Shown here: piece after piece, positions 53,484 to 60,515 of the stretch
Layout: the number at the start of each line of letters is the position of its first letter
How positions within the stretch are numbered: position 1 is the first letter of the stretch
DNA from: Hyphomicrobiales bacterium
GTDB taxonomy: Bacteria > Pseudomonadota > Alphaproteobacteria > Rhizobiales > Xanthobacteraceae
Direction: 5' to 3'
Length of the DNA: 64,000 nt
Assembly (NCBI GenBank): GCA_017305715.1
Contig: JAFKKG010000019.1
Coordinates: 62,001 to 126,000, forward strand
Notes under the pieces: model-generated
The model's input: the letters and a program-made list of their open reading frames with translations, nothing else
Told to the model about the DNA's origin: nothing
The model's database searches: none
Program-made: the position numbers and the translations under genes

Positions 53484-54179
53484 TCAGACGTCCATGTCTG
53501 CCAGACGTTGGCGGTTGCGCAGTACGATCTGGCGGGCACTGGAAAACACCAGGATGCCCTGATCGTTGAGTTGCGAAAGCGCGCGCGATACTGTTTCCAG
53601 GGTAAGGCCAAGATAATCCCCGATATCGCGGCGGCACATCGGCAGCGCCATCATGCCGGCCTTGGCGAGCCGGCGGTCCATTTCCAGCAGGAACGTGGCG
53701 ACCTTTTCCATCGCGGTCTTGCGGCCAAGCAACAGCATGTGATCTTCCGCGTGCCGCAGATCGCTTGCGGTCATGGTCCAGAGATTGTGCGCAACCCTGA
53801 CATTGGACCCCGCAGCGGCTTCCAGGCTGCGGCGCTTTACCAGACGCACCGTGGTATCGGTGATTGCTTCGGCCGTCAGACGATGGGCGGTGCCGGGATC
53901 GAGGCCGAACACGTCGCCGGCCAGATGGAACGCGCCGATCTGGCGCCGTCCGTCGCTCAGGAGTTTGTAGGTGCGAACTGCGCCGCGGATCACCTGATAA
54001 ACGTACTCGGAAGGCTCGCCCTCGCCGTAGATTTCCTCATCCTTGCGGTAGCAGAATTCGGTCGCGATGACACCCGAGCAGCTGGCGATGATGCTAAACT
54101 GGTCGGCTGACGGAGGAACCGCGGCGCGCGGCGTGTTGAGAGCCTGGGCGGCCGGTGCGGTGATCGTCTGGGTGTGCAT
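53484..54179 (-). CDS. fixK: FixK2-like Crp/Fnr transcription activator
   Basis: A 231-residue Crp/Fnr regulator. The cyclic nucleotide-binding-like domain (about 30-150) lacks the N-terminal Cys cluster of oxygen-sensing FNR, so it is of the FixK type. The helix-turn-helix lies at about 183-205 (RRDIGDYLGLTLETVSRALSQL). C182 immediately precedes it in ALPMCRRD, the place where Bradyrhizobium FixK2 has its redox-sensitive C183. FixK2 turns on microaerobic genes through TTGA-N6-TCAA boxes, four of which lie in this window. A FixJ-type box lies 83-90 bases upstream, as expected for the FixLJ-FixK2 cascade. Confidence 0.95.
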   Translation of the reverse strand: MHTQTITAPAAQALNTPRAAVPPSADQFSIIASCSGVIATEFCYRKDEEIYGEGEPSEYVYQVIRGAVRTYKLLSDGRRQIGAFHLAGDVFGLDPGTAHRLTAEAITDTTVRLVKRRSLEAAAGSNVRVAHNLWTMTASDLRHAEDHMLLLGRKTAMEKVATFLLEMDRRLAKAGMMALPMCRRDIGDYLGLTLETVSRALSQLNDQGILVFSSARQIVLRNRQRLADMDV

Positions 54180-54261
54180 GTCGCCATCTCCTCGATGCGG
54201 GATGGCCTTCTGTACCGAGGATATTTGTTCCCCGATATTTCGGTTGATATCCTAAGGAGGT

Positions 54262-54269
54262 CTACTTAC
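54262..54269 (-). promoter_or_regulatory. FixJ-type box upstream of fixK
   Basis: On the minus strand this reads GTAAGTAG, a perfect match to the GTAMGTAG element described for FixJ binding sites. It lies 83-90 bases upstream of the fixK ATG, a position that fits activation of fixK by phosphorylated FixJ. Confidence 0.65.
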
Positions 54270-54306
54270 GGGGTTTTACGGAGACGGTTTCGCCAGATGT
54301 TTGGGG

Positions 54307-54738
54307 CTAACCGGCGATGGCCTCGGGATTGATGGCGTTCCGCACGCATTCCACCAGATTATCCTCCAGATTGGGCTTCAGAAGGACTTTGCGCACCCCG
54401 GCGGAGCTCGCTTTCGTCGTGATGCTTTCGTCCGGATAACCCGTAATCATGACGATCGGTGTGCTGACGTCGAGGCCGCGCAGCCGGTGCGCAAGCTCCA
54501 ACCCGTCGATTCCCGCCATCTTGTAGTCCACGACGAGGCAGTCCGCGTCTTGCCGCTTCGACGACCCCAGCAAGGCGGACCCGCTGCGGAAGGTGCGGAC
54601 CTCGAAACCCTCCGTCTCCAGGAGAAACCGTAGCGATTTCAGCACGTCGTGGTCGTCATCGACGACGTAGATCAGCGACTTCCTGGCCGATGGGCCGATG
54701 TCGGAACGGCCGGATGGTGGGTGACGGGCGTCAATCAT
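54307..54738 (-). CDS. Single-domain response regulator between fixJ and fixK
   Basis: A 143-residue stand-alone receiver. The acidic pair is in IYVVDDDHD, the phosphoacceptor is D71 in CLVVDYKMAGIDG, and the conserved Lys is K121 in VLLKPN. There is no output domain. The same gene order (fixL, fixJ, receiver, fixK2) is known in Bradyrhizobium diazoefficiens. It may serve as a phosphate sink or as a protein-interaction switch for FixL. A perfect FixK-type box 34 bases upstream of its start suggests feedback from FixK. Confidence 0.92.
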   Translation of the reverse strand: MIDARHPPSGRSDIGPSARKSLIYVVDDDHDVLKSLRFLLETEGFEVRTFRSGSALLGSSKRQDADCLVVDYKMAGIDGLELAHRLRGLDVSTPIVMITGYPDESITTKASSAGVRKVLLKPNLEDNLVECVRNAINPEAIAG

Positions 54739-54771
54739 GGGCGAAGGATAGCCAGTTCGAGCATCCCCATA

Positions 54772-54785
54772 TTGACCTGGCTCAA
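54772..54785. promoter_or_regulatory. FixK/FNR-type box upstream of the receiver gene
   Basis: TTGA-CCTGGC-TCAA is a perfect TTGA-N6-TCAA dyad. It overlaps the last codons of fixJ and lies 34 bases upstream of the receiver gene on the minus strand, so FixK may control the receiver apart from fixLJ. Confidence 0.75.
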
Positions 54786-55405
54786 TCCTCGATCATGCCG
54801 GCCCGGATCGCAAACCTGACCAATTCCGAAAGATTGCCCGCCTGCATTTTGGTCATGACGTTGGCCCGGTAGACCTCCACCGTGCGCGGACTGATATCGT
54901 ATTCCTTGGCGATTACCTTGTTCGACTGGCCACTCACCAGTCCCTGCATCACCTGGCGCTCGCGCTGGGTGAGGGAGGCGACCCGGGCGGCCATGTCGGC
55001 CGTGAGCGCGTCGCTCTTTGCGCCACCTTCATTCTGCGAGAGGGCGGTCTCGATCATGCCGATCAGCCGGTCATCCTCGAACGGCTTTTCGAGAAAGTCG
55101 AGCGCGCCAAGCTTCATGGCTTCGACGGCGAGGGGAACGTCTCCATGGCCGGTCATGACGATGACCGGAAGCTTTCGGATGCCGGAGGATTGATTCAGTC
55201 GGCGCAGCAACTCCATGCCGTCCATGCCCGGCATCCTGATATCCGTAACGACGCAACCAGCTTCCAGGCTCGAAAGCTCGTTCAGAAAAACCTGCGCCGA
55301 GTCAAACAGGCGCACGCTGAAGCCGGCCGAGCCGAGCAGAAAATCCAGCGAGTCGCGCATCGCCGGATCGTCATCGATGACATAGACCTTACCGCTCTGC
55401 GACAT
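54782..55405 (-). CDS. fixJ: FixJ response regulator
   Basis: A 207-residue FixJ. The receiver (1 to about 120) begins [22 protein letters not shown] and has the phosphoacceptor D55 in VVTDIRMPG and the Lys in FLEKPFED. The LuxR-type output domain (about 140-205) has [25 protein letters not shown] and the helix [13 protein letters not shown]. Phosphorylated FixJ activates fixK2 under low oxygen. Its ATG overlaps fixL by 17 bases, so the kinase and regulator are coupled. Confidence 0.96.
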   Translation of the reverse strand: MSQSGKVYVIDDDPAMRDSLDFLLGSAGFSVRLFDSAQVFLNELSSLEAGCVVTDIRMPGMDGMELLRRLNQSSGIRKLPVIVMTGHGDVPLAVEAMKLGALDFLEKPFEDDRLIGMIETALSQNEGGAKSDALTADMAARVASLTQRERQVMQGLVSGQSNKVIAKEYDISPRTVEVYRANVMTKMQAGNLSELVRFAIRAGMIED

Positions 55406-56930
55406 CGCTCATATCCTTTGCAGAGGCTGCGGGAAGGGTGAAGCGGAAGGTCGCGCCACCGTTTGCATTTGTCTCGGCCCACATCCGGCCGCCGTGGGTT
55501 TCGATGATCGTCCGGCTGATCGAGAGGCCGACCCCCATGCCGGTGTCCTTGGTCGTGAAGAATGGCCGAAACAAGTTCTCACGGGTATCGGCGCCAAATC
55601 CATGGCCGGTATCCGACACCGCGATTTCAATCATATCATCGGCGGCCCTGCTGTTGGAGGCGATCAGTTCGCGGTGCGTCGAACCGGACATCGCTTCCAG
55701 CGCATTGCGGAAGAGATTGACCAGCACCTGCTGGATCTGGACCCTGTCGGCAAGAATCAGGTCGGCCGCGGGATCGAGGGTGAAGCGCAGGATGACGCCT
55801 TGCTCACGGGCGCCGGTGAGCCCGAGCGCGCCGGCCTCTTCGATCAGTTTCGAGAGACTTTCGACGCGTTTCTCCGATGCGTCGCGCGCGACGAAGTTGC
55901 GCAATCGCCGGATGATGTCACCGGCGCGAATCGCCTGCTCCGCGGCGCGATCCAGCGCGGCCCCGATCTTCGGCGCATTGACGTCGGTGCTGCCAGCCAG
56001 CAGACGGCGCGATCCCTTCATGTAATTGCTGATCGCCGAAAGCGGCTGATTGAGTTCGTGCGCGAGGGCGGATGCCATCTCTCCCATCGCGCTGAGACGC
56101 GACACGTGCACGAGTTCGGACTGCAATTCCTGCAATCTCGCCTGGGTCTGTTGCTGCTCGGTGAGGTCGCGCACAAAACCGGTGAAGAAGGGTCGTCCAC
56201 TCGACTGCATTTCACCGATGGTGAGGTACATCGGGAACGTGGTGCCGTCCTTGCGCATCCCGGTCACGATGCGGCCGATGCCGATGATGCGGCGTTCGCC
56301 GGTCTTCAGATAGCGGGCGAGATACCCGTCATGGCGACTGCGATCCGGCTCCGGCATCAGCTCGCTGATATTCTTTCCGATCGCTTCGGGTTCGGTGTAG
56401 CCGAATTGCCGCTCGGCGGCGCTTGAGAAAAACTGCATGATGCCATGTTCGTCGATGACGATCATCGCATCCGGGATGGTGTCCAGGATCGAGCGAAAAT
56501 GCCGCTCGCGTGTCCTCAACTCCTCCTCGAGCCGCTTCTCGCGGTCGATATCAATCATGATTCCGCTCAGCCGGGCAGGGGCACCATCGGAACCGGCGAC
56601 AATGGCACCGAGCGCGCGCACCCAATGGCCTCCTTCCGAATGCCCGCGCACCCGGTACTGGATGTCGAAATTACACCCGGTATCGATCGACTGCTGGACG
56701 GCCTTTGCGGTGCGATCGCGATCCTGCAGGTCCAGCAGGGAAAGGAAAGCATCATAATCAATGGGCGCATCCGGTGGGACGCCAAAGAGCTTTCGCGTGG
56801 TGTTGGACCAGGTCAGTTTTTGGATCGAAAACTCAAAATCCCAGGTGCCGACGCCAGATCCCTCGACCCCGCTGCGCACGTTCTGGTCAAGCGGATCCTG
56901 ACTGCGAAATGGTCGGTCGACGTCAATCAT
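55389..56930 (-). CDS. fixL: FixL oxygen-sensing haem histidine kinase
   Basis: A 513-residue soluble FixL. An N-terminal PAS-A domain (about 20-130) precedes the haem PAS domain (about 140-260). H200 in [11 protein letters not shown] is the haem ligand and R220 in IGIGRIVTG is the signalling arginine, both at the same numbers as in Bradyrhizobium FixL. The phosphoacceptor H291 lies in [10 protein letters not shown] and the ATPase domain carries DTGHGF and GMGVGLS. Oxygen-free haem switches the kinase on, and FixJ is its partner. There are no membrane segments. The matching numbering supports this start codon. Confidence 0.97.
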   Translation of the reverse strand: MIDVDRPFRSQDPLDQNVRSGVEGSGVGTWDFEFSIQKLTWSNTTRKLFGVPPDAPIDYDAFLSLLDLQDRDRTAKAVQQSIDTGCNFDIQYRVRGHSEGGHWVRALGAIVAGSDGAPARLSGIMIDIDREKRLEEELRTRERHFRSILDTIPDAMIVIDEHGIMQFFSSAAERQFGYTEPEAIGKNISELMPEPDRSRHDGYLARYLKTGERRIIGIGRIVTGMRKDGTTFPMYLTIGEMQSSGRPFFTGFVRDLTEQQQTQARLQELQSELVHVSRLSAMGEMASALAHELNQPLSAISNYMKGSRRLLAGSTDVNAPKIGAALDRAAEQAIRAGDIIRRLRNFVARDASEKRVESLSKLIEEAGALGLTGAREQGVILRFTLDPAADLILADRVQIQQVLVNLFRNALEAMSGSTHRELIASNSRAADDMIEIAVSDTGHGFGADTRENLFRPFFTTKDTGMGVGLSISRTIIETHGGRMWAETNANGGATFRFTLPAASAKDMSDVAER

Positions 56931-57103
56931 GCTCCGGCTGCGAGCCTTTCCATGCGTGCCGGACGGCTGTCCGATCGTTGGGAACGCGGCGGAATATCAC
57001 TAGCGCGTATATCATTGAGCGAAAAGAGAATATCGATGAATTTCCGTTGCGTCTGGCGATCGCGAATTCCGGATTTCGCCGCATGGCGAAAAAGCTCCCC
57101 GTC

Positions 57104-57117
57104 TTGATCTAGGTCAG
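57104..57117. promoter_or_regulatory. Imperfect FixK-type box upstream of the Usp gene
   Basis: TTGA-TCTAGG-TCAG differs by one base from TTGA-N6-TCAA. It lies 85-98 bases upstream of the universal stress protein gene at 57202, somewhat farther than in typical FixK class II promoters. The 271-base region between fixL and this gene shows nothing else. Confidence 0.4.
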
Positions 57118-57201
57118 GTCCGGCCCGAAATCGCCCCCTAAGGTGCAGCTCTGCGGGCAGGTCGCCCATACGGCATTTCGACCCAAGGGGCGGAGCAGGA
57201 C

Positions 57202-58029
57202 ATGAACTACAAAACCGTCATGGTCAGTCTGGCGCTGGACCGGCCCAATGATGCCTGTCTTGCGGTGGCGGGCGATCTTGCGGAGCGCTTTGAGGCGCGG
57301 GTGATCGGCATCGCCGCGTCGGATTTGAAGCCGCCCTTGTATTTTGCCGACGGCGCTCATGCGCAGAAACTGCTCGATGAGGAGGAGGCCGCCATTCGAA
57401 GGCGATTGTCCGAACTCGAGGCGGAATTCCGCACTTCGATAGAGAGGCGCGCCAAAGCCGTGGAGTGGCGTTCGGCCCAGTCGTTGCCGGTGCCGTACGT
57501 CCTCCAGCAGGCGAGAGCCGCGGACGTCCTCGTGGTGGGTGCGCGCAGCGAGGCTATTGTCGACCCCTGCGCGGCCGCCGATCCCAGCGATCTCGTGATG
57601 CAGGCGGGCCGCCCGATCATCGTGGTGCCGCCGACCGTGCAATGGCTCGATTTCAGGAGCGTGCTGGTGGCCTGGAAAGACGTGAAGGAAGCCCGCAGGG
57701 CGGTATTCGATGCGCTGCCGATCCTTGCTCGGGCAAGGGACGTCACAATCGCAGAAATTCCCGAGCCGGGCGTGCGGCGTGCGGATGCGCTGTCGCATGT
57801 CAAGGACGTGGCTTCGTGGCTGCACGGCCACGGTATCTTGGCCAGCACCGTCGTTCCGGAATCGGACGCCGCGGCGGCCGGGCAGGTCGATCGGATTGCC
57901 GGTGACGTCGGCGCCGGCGCGGTGATTGCCGGGGCTTACGGCCATTCCCGGTTCCGCGAATGGATACTCAGTGGCGTTACCCGTCATCTGGTGACCGAGT
58001 CCCGTCGCTGTGCCTTTCTGTCCCGCTAG
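57202..58029 (+). CDS. Universal stress protein (double Usp domain)
   Basis: A 275-residue tandem UspA protein. The first domain starts YKTVMVSLALDRPNDACLAVAG and the second near FRSVLVAWKDVKEARRAV. A glycine-rich phosphate-binding stretch GAGAVIAGAYGHSR lies near the end. Such proteins bind ATP and help cells survive growth arrest and low oxygen. It starts a plus-strand run with a CBS-domain gene. An imperfect FixK-type box lies upstream, which fits a low-oxygen stress role. Confidence 0.92.
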   Translation: MNYKTVMVSLALDRPNDACLAVAGDLAERFEARVIGIAASDLKPPLYFADGAHAQKLLDEEEAAIRRRLSELEAEFRTSIERRAKAVEWRSAQSLPVPYVLQQARAADVLVVGARSEAIVDPCAAADPSDLVMQAGRPIIVVPPTVQWLDFRSVLVAWKDVKEARRAVFDALPILARARDVTIAEIPEPGVRRADALSHVKDVASWLHGHGILASTVVPESDAAAAGQVDRIAGDVGAGAVIAGAYGHSRFREWILSGVTRHLVTESRRCAFLSR

Positions 58030-58055
58030 CGAGTTATCCATGACAGGGAAGCGCC

Positions 58056-58499
58056 GTGCATAAATTTCTCGAGGCCACCGCCGGACAGTACATGACGCGG
58101 GCGGTGCAGACCGTGACGCGCGACACCACCATGCGCGAGCTCGAGAGGATGTTCGACGACGCCGGCTTCAACGCATTTCCGGTCCGCGAGAACGACGACG
58201 TCGTCGGCATCGTGACCAAGTTTGACTTTCTGAAGTGCTTCGCCTTCACCCCCAGCCGCATAGTGCCGGGCTATGATGAGCTGTTGTCGCGGACGGCAGC
58301 TGACGTGATGACGCCGGAGTTCATCTACGTCGATCCCGCGACCAGGCTGACGCGCGTGTTGCAGTTGATGGTGGACCATCGGATGAAGAGCATTCCCGTG
58401 CTGGATGCCGGGCAGCGGCTGGCGGGAATTATCGCGCGCGAGGATGTGATGCGGGCGCTGCAGCGCTGCACGGACGGCAGGGCATCGCCTACCGGCTGA
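58056..58499 (+). CDS. CBS-pair domain protein
   Basis: A 147-residue protein made of two CBS motifs (a Bateman module), about 12-65 and 88-140: YMTRAVQTVTRDTTMRELE and VMTPEFIYVDPATRLTRVL each begin a motif. Such modules bind adenosyl ligands and report energy state. It starts at a GTG, with AGGGAA upstream, 26 bases after the Usp gene. A second CBS protein, with a BON domain, is encoded on the other strand at 58798, so the region has two energy-sensing modules beside fixLJ. Confidence 0.9.
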   Translation: MHKFLEATAGQYMTRAVQTVTRDTTMRELERMFDDAGFNAFPVRENDDVVGIVTKFDFLKCFAFTPSRIVPGYDELLSRTAADVMTPEFIYVDPATRLTRVLQLMVDHRMKSIPVLDAGQRLAGIIAREDVMRALQRCTDGRASPTG

Positions 58500-58513
58500 G
58501 ACCGGGGAAACAA

Positions 58514-58801
58514 ATGACCGGAATCATCACTTTCCAGGCATTGGCCTTCGACCTCGTCGACGGCGTTCTCGCAGAAGGCCCGTTGGTTGATTGCGAAGGC
58601 CCGGCGCTTGCGATCCAGACGGCGCAAGGGCAGTGGAAGATTTTCGGTCACGCTGGCGCGGTTGCGTTCAGCCGCGTCAGCTCGCTCGACAAGGAGAAAT
58701 CAGCTCACAAACATGTACTCCGCCGGTTCGGGCAGGTGCCCGACGAGTATCTGAGGGAATCAGCCGGCTCACGGAGCTCGGACGGCGAAACGCCGGCCTA
58801 A
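58514..58801 (+). CDS. Small hypothetical protein
   Basis: A 95-residue protein of unknown function, starting MTGIITFQALAFDLVDGVLAEGPLVD. The N-terminal half is hydrophobic but lacks a clear membrane helix, and the C-terminal tail is polar. It lies 15 bases after the CBS gene on the same strand with GGGGA upstream, so it is probably real and co-transcribed. Its stop overlaps the stop of the convergent CBS-BON gene by four bases. Confidence 0.6.
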   Translation: MTGIITFQALAFDLVDGVLAEGPLVDCEGPALAIQTAQGQWKIFGHAGAVAFSRVSSLDKEKSAHKHVLRRFGQVPDEYLRESAGSRSSDGETPA

Positions 58802-59526
58802 CTCGCCTTCGCCAGGTCCTCATCCTCCGGTGCGATGAAGTACACCCCGGACATCGGATCGACCCAGCACAAATGGTCGTGAACCTTCTTCACCCCGGCG
58901 ACATTCTCCGCGCCGACGATGGCGGCTTGCCGCGATCGTTCGTCGGTAATGATACCACCCAGGTTGACGACGCCGTCGCGGACGACGACGCTGAGACCCT
59001 GGGGACACCAGTCGTTCTTGCCGAGCGTATCGATGATGCGGTTGCGGATGTGATCGTCATCGGCGGTGGGATCGGGGATGTAGCGGGCTAGGCTTGCGAC
59101 CGCCTGCAGCAGGTTGGCGCGCGACACGATACCGACGAGCTTCTCGCCACGCATTACCGGTAATCGCTTGAGCTTGTTTTTCTCCATCAGCGTCACGATC
59201 GTCTCGAGCGGGGTATCTTCGGTGATGGTCAGGGGGTCATGCGTCATGATCTCGGCGATCTTGCAGCCGTGCTCGTGAACGAAATCGGTTGCCGCTTGAC
59301 CCGGGCCGAGGATGAGCCGCAGGAAGCGGCTGCGCTTGCGCTGGGTGCCGATTTCACTGCGGCGGATGAAATCGCCTTCCGAGACGATGCCAACCAGTTT
59401 GCCGGCCGCATCCACCACCGGAAGGCCGCTGATATGTCGCCGCAGCATCAGGTTGGCGGCTTCAAGGATGGTGGCATCCGGCAGGACGGTAACGACCGGC
59501 TTGGTCATGATTTGATGAGCGCGCAT
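58798..59526 (-). CDS. CBS-BON domain protein
   Basis: A 242-residue protein with two CBS motifs (IMTKPVVTVLPDATILEAANLM at about 6, and IMTHDPLTITEDTPLETIV at about 92) and a C-terminal BON domain (about 155-225, DGVVNLGGIITDERSRQAAI). CBS pairs bind adenosine ligands; BON domains associate with membranes or phospholipids. The gene diverges from a small helical protein gene across a region with a perfect FixK-type box (59584-59597), so it is a likely member of the FixK regulon. Confidence 0.92.
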   Translation of the reverse strand: MRAHQIMTKPVVTVLPDATILEAANLMLRRHISGLPVVDAAGKLVGIVSEGDFIRRSEIGTQRKRSRFLRLILGPGQAATDFVHEHGCKIAEIMTHDPLTITEDTPLETIVTLMEKNKLKRLPVMRGEKLVGIVSRANLLQAVASLARYIPDPTADDDHIRNRIIDTLGKNDWCPQGLSVVVRDGVVNLGGIITDERSRQAAIVGAENVAGVKKVHDHLCWVDPMSGVYFIAPEDEDLAKAS

Positions 59527-59583
59527 AGCAGCCTCCGCGAGATGAAATTGCGATCATCCTAATTCATTCGGTGACGGTTCAGT

Positions 59584-59597
59584 TTGATGCAGCTCAA
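59584..59597. promoter_or_regulatory. FixK/FNR-type box in divergent promoter
   Basis: TTGA-TGCAGC-TCAA is a perfect TTGA-N6-TCAA dyad. It lies 58 bases from the CBS-BON gene start (minus) and 72 bases before the ATG at 59669 (plus). Confidence 0.75.
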
Positions 59598-59668
59598 TGA
59601 GCAGGGTTGGCCAGAAGCCGTAGCATGCGGGGTAAACCCAGCCTTGAATCCTAGCCTTGGAGGCCGTC

Positions 59669-60004
59669 ATGCCTGAACTTTCCGAACCGGTCGATCGCGC
59701 GACGCAATGGGCCGATGCGAACAGGAAGGCGCTGCATTTCATGCTTGGGGCCCAGCGGATGATGCTGGAGGAGGCGGCATTTACGGCCTGCACGATGCTC
59801 GATCGGGCGCGCTCTGAATCCCATTTGTTCGGCGAATTTGCTGCGAAGTTCGCCGAGGCGCATTCGGTGCGCGATCTGAACGCGATGGCCCGGGAATGCG
59901 GCAAGCATCAACTCGAATTCGTTCGCCGCGAATGCGACCGCATGCTCCGGCACGGCGAGCGGTTGATCGATGCCACCTCGGCCCTGATGAGCAATCGCTC
60001 GTAG
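59669..60004 (+). CDS. Small helical protein, phasin-like
   Basis: A 111-residue mostly helical protein with no strong family match. Segments HFMLGAQRMMLEEAAFTAC and HQLEFVRRECDRMLRHGERLID look amphipathic and resemble phasin-like proteins that coat PHB granules, but the assignment is weak. The ATG at 59669 has GGAGG upstream. A perfect FixK-type box lies 72 bases upstream, so it is probably a low-oxygen gene. Confidence 0.75.
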   Translation: MPELSEPVDRATQWADANRKALHFMLGAQRMMLEEAAFTACTMLDRARSESHLFGEFAAKFAEAHSVRDLNAMARECGKHQLEFVRRECDRMLRHGERLIDATSALMSNRS

Positions 60005-60084
60005 CGACCCATGGCAATTGCGGCCGGCGCGACCGACGCTCCAATCCCGGGGGAAGCGAGCGCCGTTGTCCCGGATTGTTCGAA

Positions 60085-60291
60085 TTACTGGCGGACTTCT
60101 CGGGTCGAGATGTCAAGCGCCTGATATAGCGGGCAGCTCCGGAAGAAAGCCGTCACGAGCAACACCAGGCCGAGCAACCCGACCCAATGCCAGCCTTGAA
60201 TGGAAAAGCCGTCCTGGAGCGCATAGGCGACCAGAGCCAGTCCGACCACAATCCGCACATATTGATCAATCATTCCCACATTTACCGGCAT
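60085..60291 (-). CDS. DUF2892-type small inner-membrane protein
   Basis: A 68-residue protein with two membrane helices: MIDQYVRIVVGLALVAYAL and WVGLLGLVLLVTAF. The end FFRSCPLYQALDIST fits the YgaP transmembrane/DUF2892 family, whose CPLY cysteine is conserved. The ATG at 60291 is chosen because the family begins there. A perfect FixK-type box (60353-60366) lies 62 bases upstream. Confidence 0.88.
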   Translation of the reverse strand: MPVNVGMIDQYVRIVVGLALVAYALQDGFSIQGWHWVGLLGLVLLVTAFFRSCPLYQALDISTREVRQ

Positions 60292-60352
60292 GGCGCGTCT
60301 CCCTTGGGTGAAGGAACACCGCGAAGGATCGCACGAGATGCCGGCGAGGGCC

Positions 60353-60366
60353 TTGATCTGCCTCAA
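60353..60366. promoter_or_regulatory. FixK/FNR-type box upstream of DUF2892 gene
   Basis: TTGA-TCTGCC-TCAA is a perfect TTGA-N6-TCAA dyad. It lies 62 bases upstream of the DUF2892 gene (minus) and 150 bases before the Pat-like gene (plus). Confidence 0.75.
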
Positions 60367-60515
60367 CCCTGACTTTGCGGTCGGAAGTAAGCAACGCGGA
60401 CCAGAATTGTCATCGGACTGCGACCGTGTCGGGTTACAATGCCGCATCAGGCCTCATTGCACGGCAACCGTGCGCGGGGTCATAAAGGGCCGGCACTGGC
60501 CGGATATCGAGATCG

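Noticed and set aside
56931..57201. Possible small gene between fixL and the Usp gene
   Set aside because: Frames here overlap fixL or lack ribosome sites and protein-like composition; only an imperfect FixK-type box was kept.
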